From assembly GCA_963748925.1 (NCBI GenBank), contig CAVVKG010000001.1, positions 372,001 to 436,000 on the forward strand: 64,000 nucleotides of DNA, in the 5' to 3' direction. The notes under the pieces were generated by a model. It saw only the letters and a list, made by a program, of their open reading frames with translations. It was not told where the DNA came from and did not search any database. Position numbers and translations under genes: made by a program. Numbering within the stretch: position 1 is the stretch's first letter; each line of letters opens with the position of its first letter. Origin of the DNA: Cryomorpha sp963748925 (lineage in GTDB: Bacteria > Bacteroidota > Bacteroidia > Flavobacteriales_D > Cryomorphaceae). This document shows, piece by piece, positions 8,130 to 18,800 of the stretch.

Positions 8130-8900
8130 ATGAAAAAGTTAATTTTAATAATGCTGTTATTGCCGATGCTGGCAATTGCACAAGATGAAAAGGAATACCG
8201 AATATTTGAAACAGCAAACCTTGCTCCTAAGTCGGGCGAAGTTGAAGCCCTGGAAGCAGGATTAAAAGCACACAACCAAAAATACCATTCTGCCGGAGAT
8301 TTTGGTGCACGTGTTTATTGGATTGCCAATGGGAGTAATACAGGCAGTTATCATTGGTCGATGGGAAGTTTGCCCTGGAGCGCAATGGATAATCCAACCT
8401 GGGATGAAGACGAACATACTGCTGACTGGAATAAAAACGTTCAGGCGCACATTACACCCTGGAGCGGAGATCAAAGCTATTGGAAATTCGAGGCGGCTTT
8501 ATCTCAATTCCCAAAAGATTTTACATTAAAAAATCTTTACGCCACTTATTATGATGTTAAGCGTGGGGAGTGGGAAAAAGCCATGGCATTGGTTAAGAAA
8601 GTAACCGATGTTTATCACGATAAATCACCTGACGAGATTTATGGTATTTACTCAAATGAAATGCCTAGTACGAAAGAAGGACGAGACCTTGTGATGATTT
8701 CTTTTTTTGATAAATCATCGTGGATGGGCGAAGACCACAGCATAAAAACGAAGTTTGAAGAAGTGCATGGTGCCGGGAGTTTTAAAGTGTTTATCAAAGA
8801 ATGGACAGAAGTAACCGTAGGCAGTGAAACTGAAATTTGGATTTTCCGCCCCGACCTTAGTGGTATATCTGGTGACGTAAAGGGTGGACCAAAGAAATAG
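8130..8900 (+). CDS. Secreted protein of unknown function
   Basis: With the ATG at 8130 this is a 256-residue protein beginning with a signal peptide (MKKLILIMLLLPMLAIAQ). The frame is open from 8106, but the extra eight residues would put charged sequence before the signal. The mature part has two similar halves with alternating helix and strand and many aromatics (HWSMGSLPWSAMDNP, DVYHDKSPDEIYGIYSNEMP). This could be a duplicated dimeric alpha/beta-barrel (ABM/NIPSNAP-like) fold, but I do not recognise a family with confidence. No catalytic residues can be assigned. A possible terminator follows at 8936-8982. It appears monocistronic. Confidence 0.75.
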   Translation: MKKLILIMLLLPMLAIAQDEKEYRIFETANLAPKSGEVEALEAGLKAHNQKYHSAGDFGARVYWIANGSNTGSYHWSMGSLPWSAMDNPTWDEDEHTADWNKNVQAHITPWSGDQSYWKFEAALSQFPKDFTLKNLYATYYDVKRGEWEKAMALVKKVTDVYHDKSPDEIYGIYSNEMPSTKEGRDLVMISFFDKSSWMGEDHSIKTKFEEVHGAGSFKVFIKEWTEVTVGSETEIWIFRPDLSGISGDVKGGPKK

Positions 8901-8935
8901 ATATTGCAATTATTTTTTGTCAATTAATTTCATAG

Positions 8936-8982
8936 AAAAAAAGGGGGTCGAAATTATATTCTAGTTTCGGTTTCCCTTTTTT
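8936..8982 (+). terminator. Possible terminator of the 8130 gene
   Basis: An interrupted hairpin: AAAAAAGGG pairs with CCCTTTTTT and, inside it, CGAAA with TTTCG, with an internal loop between. The 3' arm itself forms a T run. The stem is less regular than the terminators at 3345 and 7791. Confidence 0.5.
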
Positions 8983-9886
8983 GAATTTACTAATGAGAGT
9001 CTGACCAATAAGTGTTTAATCTAATAATTTCGATAATGGGCTGATGACTTCGAGGCGAAGTTGACACGTAGCAAAACTTATGATTAATTACGACCTTGGT
9101 TTTTATTGGCGGAAGCCGGAAACTAATTGAAATAGACGAAGCCGGTATTGAAAAAATGGAAATGAGTTCCTGTCATTCCGGTTGCCCGAAAGAGATACTA
9201 TTTTCATTTCGAAAGATAATAGTGCCCTTTCGGAAAGTATTCTGAATCATTCGTCCGGTTAAAGTAGCATTTGATGCCATAATAAATTAGATTTACTAGT
9301 TGTGTAGTATCACAGATACAGCCAATTATGAACTCTCAACCAATGCAGAATCGATTCTCCGGATATAAGGACATTACGTTTTATCCTAAAAAAAATATAG
9401 CCGAAGTGACTTCGTCTGTACACAAAAGCAACTTCACCCATTCAGGTTGCTTCATTTCAGTAAATTCTCTCCTTTCGGTAAAGACCCTAAAGCCACTTTA
9501 TTGGGTTACAAATAAAGATGTGTCGAGTTCTATTGTGAATCAAGATACTTATTGGCGATTCTTAGTCGAAATTACAAATAGCCTCAAAACAACCGAAACG
9601 CTTAAAGAAAATATTTTACCTCCGGTTTTTACTAAAAATAATGGCAAATTGAGATGATAGAGTTGATTAGATATCAAAGTACACCGCGCGCCCAACCTAT
9701 TGCGAGGAGTACTTGCATGCAACAAAAAAATCAACAACAGATACCGCATTTCAACAAGACAAAGGTCTGCGGACCACCTTTAAGATCAATTTCTATTGTC
9801 GATTATATGCAGTACGCTGATTCCGCTTTCTACCAGTGCTTATTGAGAAGGATAAGGGGCGCGCATGGGAATAAACAAGACAAATT
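8983..9886. other. Gene-poor stretch of about 900 bp
   Basis: No recognisable gene. A frame at 9328-9657 (109 codons) has an ATG but no family resemblance, odd composition and no clear ribosome-binding site. I do not call it. A nested hairpin lies at 9186-9233. This stretch could be a decayed region or hold the promoter of the kinase cluster that starts at 9887. Confidence 0.5.
9186..9233. other. Nested imperfect hairpin of unknown role
   Basis: The outer stem CCGAAAG/CTTTCGG (7 bp, perfect) encloses an inner stem ACTATTTTC/GATAATAGT (one mismatch) around a loop containing TTCGAA. The internal loop is 4 and 3 bases. No T run follows, so it is not a standard terminator. It may be an RNA structure or a protein-binding site. 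Confidence 0.35.
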
Positions 9887-10600
9887 ATGCTAAAATTCTT
9901 CCGCCAAAAACGTAAAAATCTAATCATGGAAAACAAAACATCAAAATATATTAAATATGCATTTGGTGAAATTGTGCTGGTCGTGATTGGGATTTTGATC
10001 GCCTTGAGCATTAACAATTGGAATGAACGGAACAAAACGAAAAAATTTGAACAAGAAATCCTGTCTCTGATCGACCAAAATCTTCAGCAGGATTCAGTTC
10101 TGCTGTCTGCGGAACTAAAAAAGGCCGTTATGGCCAATGAACTTACCGATCGCCTTCTGGTGCAGCTGGCCAGCAAAAACTATGATGACAGTTTGAATTT
10201 TTGGATGGGAAGAATCATCTCTTTCGAGCGGTTTAAATCCCAGTCAAGTGCATTTGAAGTTTTGAAAGCGAAAGGAATCGAAACGATCTCACAAAAAGAA
10301 CTTCAGCTAGCCTTAATCTCATATTACGATGTAGGTCTATTCCAGGTTTATCAGAGCTTGAATGATGTTGAAGCTTCTTTCAATGCAGATTGGATTCCGG
10401 TCATGAAATCAGACTTTTCTGATTTTAAATGGATGAATTACTGCACGCCGGTAAATTCTATTGATTTTTTTGAAAAACCGTCAACGCTTGTTCTTTTTAA
10501 ATTATTTCAGGACAACCGCGAAGGCACCGTGAGAAATATCGAAAGTGCGCTAAAAAAGATTTCTGAAATCAGGGCTCTAAGAAAAACTCAATTTCAATGA
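9887..10600 (+). CDS. DUF6090 family membrane-anchored protein
   Basis: A 237-residue protein whose N terminus has the pattern typical of the Bacteroidota DUF6090 family: a short basic start (MLKFFRQKRKNL), then KYAFGEIVLVVIGILIALS, one membrane segment ending in the INNWNE signature at about residue 48. The rest is a soluble, mostly helical domain, predicted on the periplasmic side. The start at 9887 is preferred over the internal ATG because family members begin with a basic KFFR-type segment. Function is unknown. It lies 53 bp upstream of the first histidine kinase and may belong to the same transcript. Confidence 0.85.
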   Translation: MLKFFRQKRKNLIMENKTSKYIKYAFGEIVLVVIGILIALSINNWNERNKTKKFEQEILSLIDQNLQQDSVLLSAELKKAVMANELTDRLLVQLASKNYDDSLNFWMGRIISFERFKSQSSAFEVLKAKGIETISQKELQLALISYYDVGLFQVYQSLNDVEASFNADWIPVMKSDFSDFKWMNYCTPVNSIDFFEKPSTLVLFKLFQDNREGTVRNIESALKKISEIRALRKTQFQ

Positions 10601-10653
10601 TCTGCTACTCCTATAGTTATCAATCACACCGATCCTAAAAAACCAACCCAATC

Positions 10654-13600
10654 ATGAGTTCAGAACCTACGACGAATGGAGAAGTACTGGAGGTATATGA
10701 AGTTTGGTTAAACAGCTACCTCACGGGTGATGTAAAAACCTATGATCAATATCTTGATGATGAGTACAGGTTTATTGGCTCCACGGCAAATGAAGAGTTT
10801 CTGAGTAGAAAAGAAACCACCAAATTCTTTGAAGCTACGTCAGACCAACTAGCAGGAAAGACTGATGTTAGGAATAGCACCAGAACGGTTCAGCAAATGG
10901 GTGATCTGGTATTTATTACCCAACTGCTCGACGCATGGTTTTTAAAAGAAACAGATTGGTTCTACTACGGCAGATTTCGGTTTACTTCAGTATTGCGCAA
11001 ACGGGAAAATGAATGGAAGTTTATTTACCAGCATTTCTCCACACCCGATTCCAAAGCAGATGCAGGAGACACGATCGGTTATGACAAGGTCAACAAAGAA
11101 AATGTAGAGCTCCGCGATGCCATAAAGCGGCGAACCATCGAAATCGAACACAAAAGTCGTGAGCTCGAAATCGAAGCCGCTCTTGAAAGAGTGCGAAGCC
11201 GGAGCATGGAGATGCGCAATAGCGAAGAGCTCGCAGAAGTGATCCAGGTAGTTTACCGCCAATTTTTGAGATTAAAAATTCCAGTTGATCACGCCGGATT
11301 CATCCTCGATTACAAAGAAAGAGACGACATGCACATCTGGCTGGCGGACCATCAACAGGGTGTGCCATCAGAAATCACCATTCCTTATTTTGATTCACCG
11401 CACTGGAACAGCTTCGTTGAAGCAAAGTCGAAAGGTGAAAATTTCTTTGCCAACCTGCTGGATTTTGAGGAGAAGAACAAATTCTACAACGATCTGATGG
11501 GTCTGATTCCGTCTATGCCTGAAGAAACGATCCAAAACATTTTTGGTAAACGCGGACTCACGATTTCGACAGTGCTGCTCGATAACGTGGGATTGTACAT
11601 CGAAAATTACTCAGGCACTCCTTTTACTGATGAAGAAAATGCTACGCTGATGCGCTTTGGCAAAGTATTCCAGCAAGCCTACACCCGTTTCCTGGATCTG
11701 CAAAAAGCGGAATCACAAGCTCGGGAGGGGAAAATTCAACTTGCACTTGAAAGGGTTCGTATGGTTGCTCTTGGTTTAAGCAGATCGGAACAGATGTTAG
11801 AAGTTGCTAAATCCCTTTATGAGCAACTTCTTGAGCTTGGTTTTACCAATATGCGCAATGCAATAATTGATATCAATAATGAGGATGGTGATACATTTAC
11901 TGACTACGATTATTCGCATGAGATGTCTGGTACTATTACGCAAATGTCTTACTATGATGACCCCACTTTACAAGGGCAATTCCAAAAGATGTCAACAACA
12001 ACTGACGATTTTTTTGAATTGGTACTTGAAGGGGAGGAGCTAGAGGATCTAATAAACATGCGAATAAAAAATGGCGAAGATGAGGATGTCAGGTTACTAA
12101 ATATAGATCAGCTCACCTACAATCTTTTTTCGTTTGGAAACGGCGCCATCGGAATTTCCAATTTTGGCATCTTAAGTACTGAAGAGAAGGCAATTCTGGA
12201 TCGGTTTAGAAATGTATTTACATTTGCCTACAAACGTTATAACGACCTGGCGTCTGCTGAAGCCCAGGCCAGAGAAGTACAAATTGAGCTGTCACTCGAG
12301 CGGATTCGAGCACAAGTCACAGGAATGCAGGAATCTACGGACCTGCTCGACATTGTTGTTGCTATGCGTAGTGAGTTTGTCAATCTGGGCTACGAAGCTC
12401 ACTACTTCTGGCACATGCACTGGCTACCGTACACCTACAAGAAAGCCATGACCTCAGGCGATGGAGCCAAAATCGGTATGGTGATGACACTACCGAGACA
12501 CATCCACGGAGATATTCCTACCGTTGCCAATTGGGAAAAAAGCAAAGAGCCCATCTTCGTTTTGGCGATGGATGTCGATGTCGCAGTTGACTATATAGAT
12601 AAAATGATTACCCTCGGTGATTTTGAGCTGGTGGATCCACAAGCACCGTCGTTGGATGACATTCGCCACATCGGCGGACTTACATTCGTGATGGCCCGCA
12701 CCACCCACGGCGAGATTGGTTTCAGCCTACCCGGGGTCGTTCCCAATCCCCCAAAAGAAGCGGTAGACACCCTCGTGCGTTTTGCAGGAGTTTTTGATTT
12801 GGCCTACAAACGTTTCGAAGATTTAAAAACGGCCGAAAAAGACCTGATCGAAATAAAGAAAGCGAGGCAAAAAGCCGAATCCGCACTCACGGAGCTCAAA
12901 GCCACCCAGGCCCAACTCGTCCAACAAGAAAAGCTTGCCAGCCTTGGTCAGCTCACAGCGGGCATCGCTCACGAGATCAAGAATCCTCTGAACTTCGTCA
13001 ACAATTTTTCGGAAGTGTCAGTCGAGCTAATCGATGAAGCACTTGAAGAGCTGGGATCTCTGGAAGATTCCGATACAAAGGAAGAGATCACCGCCATATT
13101 GAACAGTGTAAAAGGCAATCTTACGAAGGTTAACGAACACGGCTCCCGTGCAGATAGCATCATAAAATCAATGCTTCAACACAGCCGCGGCGGAAGCGGC
13201 AAGATGGAATCCACCGACTTAAATAAATTGGTAAAAGAATACACCAATTTGGCATTTCACGTTATGCGAGCTGGCAAGAACCCGATCAATGCTGAGATTG
13301 ACCTACAGCTTGACCCCAAAATCAAAGCCGTTCCGATGATTGGCGAAGATATTAGCCGCGTAGTTCTCAACTTGACAAACAATGCTTTTGACGCCATGCG
13401 CGAGACAGCAAATACGCGACCACCAAAGCTTTCTGTTCGCACAATACTGGATTCGAAAAGCATACACATCGAATTAGAAGACAATGGCCCGGGAATCGCT
13501 GACGATATTATTGACAAAATCCTTCAGCCTTTCTTCACCACCAAGAAGGGGACTGAAGGAACGGGATTGGGCTTGAGTATTACAAACGACATCATCAAGG

Positions 13601-13671
13601 CGCACGGCGGTCAATTGAACATTCAATCGATACCCGGAAAGACCATTTTTCAAATTCATCTAACACTGTAA
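10654..13671 (+). CDS. Cytoplasmic sensor histidine kinase, NTF2-like + GAF-like repeats
   Basis: A 1005-residue kinase without a signal peptide or membrane segment. Residues about 10-135 form an NTF2/SnoaL-like domain. Three sensor repeats follow, each opened by a related helix (ALERVRSRSMEMRNSEELAEV, LALERVRMVALGLSRSEQ, LSLERIRAQVTGMQEST) leading into a GAF-like domain. A coiled coil joins these to the kinase core. The phospho-acceptor is H773 in LTAGIAHEIKNPLNFVNNFSE. The ATPase part shows the N box NNAFDAMRE, G1 DNGPGIAD, F box PFFTTKK and G2 GTGLGLSI. It has no receiver domain. It is first in the six-kinase array, with only 6 bp before the next gene. The ligand is unknown. Confidence 0.92.
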   Translation: MSSEPTTNGEVLEVYEVWLNSYLTGDVKTYDQYLDDEYRFIGSTANEEFLSRKETTKFFEATSDQLAGKTDVRNSTRTVQQMGDLVFITQLLDAWFLKETDWFYYGRFRFTSVLRKRENEWKFIYQHFSTPDSKADAGDTIGYDKVNKENVELRDAIKRRTIEIEHKSRELEIEAALERVRSRSMEMRNSEELAEVIQVVYRQFLRLKIPVDHAGFILDYKERDDMHIWLADHQQGVPSEITIPYFDSPHWNSFVEAKSKGENFFANLLDFEEKNKFYNDLMGLIPSMPEETIQNIFGKRGLTISTVLLDNVGLYIENYSGTPFTDEENATLMRFGKVFQQAYTRFLDLQKAESQAREGKIQLALERVRMVALGLSRSEQMLEVAKSLYEQLLELGFTNMRNAIIDINNEDGDTFTDYDYSHEMSGTITQMSYYDDPTLQGQFQKMSTTTDDFFELVLEGEELEDLINMRIKNGEDEDVRLLNIDQLTYNLFSFGNGAIGISNFGILSTEEKAILDRFRNVFTFAYKRYNDLASAEAQAREVQIELSLERIRAQVTGMQESTDLLDIVVAMRSEFVNLGYEAHYFWHMHWLPYTYKKAMTSGDGAKIGMVMTLPRHIHGDIPTVANWEKSKEPIFVLAMDVDVAVDYIDKMITLGDFELVDPQAPSLDDIRHIGGLTFVMARTTHGEIGFSLPGVVPNPPKEAVDTLVRFAGVFDLAYKRFEDLKTAEKDLIEIKKARQKAESALTELKATQAQLVQQEKLASLGQLTAGIAHEIKNPLNFVNNFSEVSVELIDEALEELGSLEDSDTKEEITAILNSVKGNLTKVNEHGSRADSIIKSMLQHSRGGSGKMESTDLNKLVKEYTNLAFHVMRAGKNPINAEIDLQLDPKIKAVPMIGEDISRVVLNLTNNAFDAMRETANTRPPKLSVRTILDSKSIHIELEDNGPGIADDIIDKILQPFFTTKKGTEGTGLGLSITNDIIKAHGGQLNIQSIPGKTIFQIHLTL

Positions 13672-13677
13672 AAGATA

Positions 13678-15804
13678 GTGAAACAACTTCTCTCTTTCCT
13701 CTTTTCAATTTTGGTGATTCATGCTGTTTGTGGTCAGGATCGCGCTGTGGTTTTATCTTCCGATATGTTCCAATCTCACCAGCGCATCTTTTTAGCACCG
13801 CTCGATGGCTGGTTGTTTCACCAGGGCCATGACCCCGCCTGGGCCAATTCTGGTTTAGATGTTTCTGATTGGCAAGCATTCAAACCCACCCAACTTAGCC
13901 CTGATCTGGAAGATGCTTCCGGTCGCATTGAAGGCTGGTTTCGGATTAAAATCAAGTTGGATCAGAGCTTTGAAGGAATGGACCTGGCGCTCGGACGTCA
14001 GCTCTGGGCAGCTACCGATGTTTATCTCAATGGGTCACTCATTCATTCTTTTGGCAGCACCGCTGATCCCTATAAAGCTTTCAATCCCACTCTCAAATAC
14101 CCCACTCCAATCAGTTTGGAAGCCGGCAGAGAATACCTGCTGGCCGTACATTTCGTAGATTACGAAACCACCTTTACCCAAAGGGAAATACGCCTAAAGC
14201 CCGAAAATCTTGAGACATTCATCAACCTTTCCGGGCCCGACTACGAAGTGTGGGTGACCCGCGACTTCAAGCAGACGCATATATACGTCACGCTATGTCT
14301 GGCGGTATCGTTTCTCTTGTTTTTTCTCTACTGGTTTCTGGTCTATCTCAATCCCGATCAAACCATATTTCGAATCATAGCTTTATTCACCACTGCTGCA
14401 CTGGTAGGTACAGGAGTGATTTTTGGAGACACCTTTTTCGATATCTCATATGAACTGGAAAAGATTCGCTTCCTCGCCATGATAACTTTTCAGGCTATTC
14501 TAACGCTGTTTGGCTTGTTTATTTTGGAATGGGTGCTTACGCGAAAGATTTCTAAGCTCTCGTGGGCATTGCTGGCCATTTTGCTTATCACCAACGTACC
14601 TGCACATATTTTTTCCATTTCGTTTCCTTTTGCAATCGCCTTTGTTATTATGCTCGTACATTTTGGCCGAAAGCTCTACGCACACCGCCGTGAAATAAGA
14701 GGCGCCAAATGGGCCATTGTAGCGGCCGTGGTATTTCCCACCATCGGTATCATTCTGCAAATCATCCTGCACAAATATTCGCTTGACTTATACAATGAGT
14801 ACGACAAGTTGCTACTCTCACTTCAAATACTCAGTCCGCCATTATTTTACCTCGCATACATCTCTGTAAGATTTAAAGAAACACTGGCCGCAGTGCGCAT
14901 CGAGAGTCAAAAATTACTGGAGGTAACCGAAGAAAAACGTGAAATACTGGCTAACCAAAACACCCTGCTGGAAGCGCAGGTGGAAGAGAGAACTCGTGAA
15001 CTGAAACAGTCACTGGAAACGCTCAAGTCTACACAGGCCCAGCTCATCCAATCGGAGAAGATGGCGAGCCTCGGTGAACTCACCTCAGGAATCGCTCATG
15101 AGATTCAAAACCCACTCAATTTCGTCAATAATTTTTCGGAAGTAAGTCAGGAATTGATTGATGAAATGGCAGAGGAGATTGCCAAAGGTGATTTGGAAGA
15201 GGTTAAAACTTTGTCAAAGGACATTCGTGGCAACCTTGAGAAAATCTCCCACCATGGCAAGCGAGCCGATGCTATCGTAAAAGGCATGCTCGCACACAGC
15301 CGCAGCGGAAAAGGGGAGAAGGCACACACAGATCTTAATGCTTTAGCCGAAGAGTATCTCAAACTCTCCTACCACGGACTTCGCGCCAAGGACAAGACCT
15401 TCAACGCCGATTTCAAAACCGACTTTGATCCCAATTTGCCAAAAGTAAATGTCGTCCCCCAAGACATCGGAAGGGTACTGCTCAATTTAATCAACAATGC
15501 CTTTCAGGCCGTAAATGAACGCAGCAAGAATGGGGAGTCTGACTACAACCCAACAGTTACAGTTACGACCCAGCTAACAGCAAAAGGCCAACTGCTAATA
15601 GCTGTAAAAGACAGCGGCCCAGGAATCCCCGATGCCATCAAAGACAAAATCTTCCAGCCCTTCTTTACCACCAAGCCCACGGGGCAAGGAACAGGACTAG
15701 GACTAAGCCTGAGTTACGACATTGTGAAAGCCCACGGAGGAGAATTGAAACTCGAAACCACAGAAGGTGAAGGCACTACATTTACCATAACACTACCGAA
15801 ATGA
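13678..15804 (+). CDS. Sensor histidine kinase, 7TM-DISM-like
   Basis: A 708-residue membrane kinase starting at GTG 13678, supported by the signal peptide it yields (MKQLLSFLFSILVIHAVCGQ) and the 6-bp gap to the previous gene. Residues about 30-190 form a periplasmic jelly-roll (galactose-binding-like) domain, followed by roughly seven membrane segments (about 200-400). This is the 7TM-DISM layout of receptors that sense extracellular ligands. A coiled coil leads to the kinase core with H474 in GIAHEIQNPLNFVNNFSE, N box NNAFQAVNE, DSGPGIPD, PFFTTKPTGQGTGLGLSL. The core is one copy of the 715-bp repeat shared with two later kinases. It ends in an ATGA overlap with the next gene. Confidence 0.92.
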   Translation: MKQLLSFLFSILVIHAVCGQDRAVVLSSDMFQSHQRIFLAPLDGWLFHQGHDPAWANSGLDVSDWQAFKPTQLSPDLEDASGRIEGWFRIKIKLDQSFEGMDLALGRQLWAATDVYLNGSLIHSFGSTADPYKAFNPTLKYPTPISLEAGREYLLAVHFVDYETTFTQREIRLKPENLETFINLSGPDYEVWVTRDFKQTHIYVTLCLAVSFLLFFLYWFLVYLNPDQTIFRIIALFTTAALVGTGVIFGDTFFDISYELEKIRFLAMITFQAILTLFGLFILEWVLTRKISKLSWALLAILLITNVPAHIFSISFPFAIAFVIMLVHFGRKLYAHRREIRGAKWAIVAAVVFPTIGIILQIILHKYSLDLYNEYDKLLLSLQILSPPLFYLAYISVRFKETLAAVRIESQKLLEVTEEKREILANQNTLLEAQVEERTRELKQSLETLKSTQAQLIQSEKMASLGELTSGIAHEIQNPLNFVNNFSEVSQELIDEMAEEIAKGDLEEVKTLSKDIRGNLEKISHHGKRADAIVKGMLAHSRSGKGEKAHTDLNALAEEYLKLSYHGLRAKDKTFNADFKTDFDPNLPKVNVVPQDIGRVLLNLINNAFQAVNERSKNGESDYNPTVTVTTQLTAKGQLLIAVKDSGPGIPDAIKDKIFQPFFTTKPTGQGTGLGLSLSYDIVKAHGGELKLETTEGEGTTFTITLPK
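15031..15745 (+). repeat. Kinase-core repeat, copy 1 of 3
   Basis: This 715-bp stretch encodes the HisKA and ATPase core. It aligns without gaps to 18771-19485 (offset 3740) and 20816-21530 (offset 5785). The 3' two thirds are close to identical at nucleotide level; the first part (dimerisation helices) is the most divergent of the three. Confidence 0.85.
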
Positions 15805-18800
15805 CAATTCTAAAGTCCATGAATCTGAGAGCGAATCGAAGCAGATCATCTTTTTTACTCATTACTGCTCTGGTATTGATTCTTTTCTCTTGCGATGACA
15901 AGGGTGAGCCAATTCCTTTCCCCGAAGAAAAAACGGAACTCTTGCCACCTGCGAGCGAACCGTTGCGCTATAACGAAGCAAAGAAATTTGAGTGGCAGGT
16001 CAACGATTCCGTCACATTTGAGAAAGCCCGTTCCGATAAAGGTGGATTTGGCCTCGGTTTCTTCTAAGCCTTTTTACCCCGATGGGTTTATTCCTTTTGA
16101 AGAGCATCTAGAAGAGATGGGACTGGTCATGAATCAAGATGCCGTAATTGATCTCGAGGGGTTGCCTTCCCAACCAATCAAGTTTACAACTTCAATTTTA
16201 GAAGCACCCGTCAAAGTAAAAGCTCGCTTACCCAAACTCAACAAAGATGCTTCGGTGGGAATTTTTGAATTCGGAGAAGATCAGGGTTTGCCGGGTAGTT
16301 CTATTTCTGCTCTGATGGAGGACAGCAAGGGTATGATTTGGATCGCGACTGACAATGGCCTTTGTCGATTTGACGGCGAGTACATCGAAATCTACGATAT
16401 ACTTGATGAGCGTTTCACGGGGGCACAAACCCTTGTGTTGAGCATGATAGAAGATGACAATAAGTGCATCTGGGTGTATACGGCAGACATGGGATTCTAC
16501 GTAGTTGACCTCCGAGCCGGAATAGTTCGAAATGCATTTCTCATTGAGCAGAGTTTGCGTTTAAATGTCGGAAGGGCAATGACCATGGATAGCAGAGGTA
16601 TGTTATGGTTCGGTACCGGGCAAGGTAGAGTATTCATAGTGGACCCTCAGAACTATAGTGTAAAATCTTTAGACGGTCTGGCGTCTATTAGCACAGTGAG
16701 TGCCATGGCAGAAGACGGAAATGAAAACATGTGGATTGGTTCTGATTCTAGTCTCTTCTTTGTGAATATTTATTCCGGCCAAATTCAGTCGATTAAGGAT
16801 CAGCCGACATTTTCCTTTCGCAATACGAGTGGCTTATTCTGCGACAGCCAAAACAACATCTGGGTAGGGAATGCTGAAAGTGGAGTTGCAAGAATTAGCC
16901 ACAGCAGGGAAAGCTATCAGTTTTTAGGAGAAGCTCAACGAGTCACCAATCCCATAAGACATTTCAATGAAGGGTCAGATAGTAAAATATGGATGTCTTC
17001 AAATGGCGGAGGTATTTACGTGTATGACCCGGAAAAAGAATCTTTGAAACACTTGAATGAAAAGAATGCGCTCATTAATGACGAGGTATTTACTTCCTTA
17101 TTGGACAGTCATGGTCAGATGTGGATAGCTACGTTAAAAGGCCTTAACCTTATGGACACCGAAGGCTTAAGACCGAATTTTCTGACCCAAGAGGATGGGC
17201 TGAGCTGGCCAAATATATGGTCGTTTATGGAGGACAAGAAAGGAGATTTATGGCTGGGTGGATGGCAGCGCATGGACATTTACGATTCAAAAAGCAGCAC
17301 AATTAAAAGAGTGGATCTCGCGCTTCAACTTGAAAAGACTGCAAATATTCCTTTCGAGCCAAAGCGCATGCCTTCGGGGAATTATCTGATTAAGGCCCCT
17401 TCCATTGGATTTGGTGTATTTAATCCTGACGAAGAAACCATAACCAAAGTCACTCCTCGAAACGGGTTGCAAAATGTCTTTCAGTCGGCATGTCATATAG
17501 ATCGTTCGGGAAAAATTTGGACGGGTACTTTTCGATTCGGACTTGTAGAAGTGTATGACCCAAAGACGAACGAAGTTAAGCGGCTAACCAATAAAGATGG
17601 CATTATCGGAGATATCGTATGGGGAATCCAAGAAGATGCCTTGGGACAAATATGGGTGGGAACGGATGTGGGTCTGAACATTATCAATGTTGAAGAAAAC
17701 ACGATTCGTCATCTTATGGAAGGAGAATAACACAACGAATAGAAATTTCGGAGCATTTCTAATAGATGAACTTGACCGGGTGTGGATGGGTACTCGAACG
17801 GGAATTTTGATTGCCGATCAGAAGAACGACATACTGACCAAGATTCAGCCAGAAAACGGATTGATTTCAGAAGAAGTATATACCCTGTATCAACACGATG
17901 GGATCATGTATGCAGGAACGGAAGATGGCTTGGCCACATTTACTGCTCCCTCAGATTTCAGCACCGATAAATCTGTACTTGGACATCAAGTCATACGCCG
18001 AGGCACAAGGGCTTATTTTTAATAATTTTAATGCCGATGCGGCTATCGCCTATGATGATAAGCTTTGGTGGGGAATAGAAACGGAAGTACTGACCGTTAC
18101 CGATTTTCCTTCAGGGGATACCCTGCCAGGCAAAACATTTATTTCAGGGATAGAGATTTCCGATCAAATCAGGAATTTTTACAACTATAATCTTGTTCGT
18201 GAGGCTTATACTGATCTTGATACACTTTTCAGTGCGCAAAAGGATACCTTTTACCTGGTAGATCAACGTCCCGCTGAAGCGGGCTGGTTGCGGGAAAACG
18301 ATATTCAGTGGGATGGTTTGGAAGGTAGCTACAACCTCCCGGTGAATCTGAAAATCCCATACGAGCAGAATTATGTGAGTTTTCAGTTTACGGGAACTCA
18401 ATTGACGAACAGAAATAAAACGCAATACAGTTATTACTTGCAAGGTTATGACACAGCTTGGAGCGATCTTTCCGCCGAGCCTTACAGCAAAAACTATAGA
18501 AATGTTCCTGCCGGGAATTATACGTTCAACGTTCGCAGTAGAACTTTTGATGGAATTTGGAGTGATCATGCGACGTTTAATTTCACGATTTTGCCACATT
18601 GGACCAATACATGGTGGGCCTGGCTTTTGTATGTTATCGCCTTTGTCCTTGTGGTAGGTGCAATTGTACATTACCGAGCCAGGGCACTTAAAAAGGAAAA
18701 TGCCATTCTGGAAGAGAGGGTAAATCATCGCACAGCTCAATTGAAGAAATCTGTCGAAGACTTGAAGGCCACCCAATCCCAACTCATCCAATCCGAGAAA

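Noticed and set aside
9328..9657. 109-codon plus-strand frame with an ATG
   Set aside because: No family resemblance, signal, motif or clear ribosome-binding site, and it lies in a stretch that otherwise looks non-coding.
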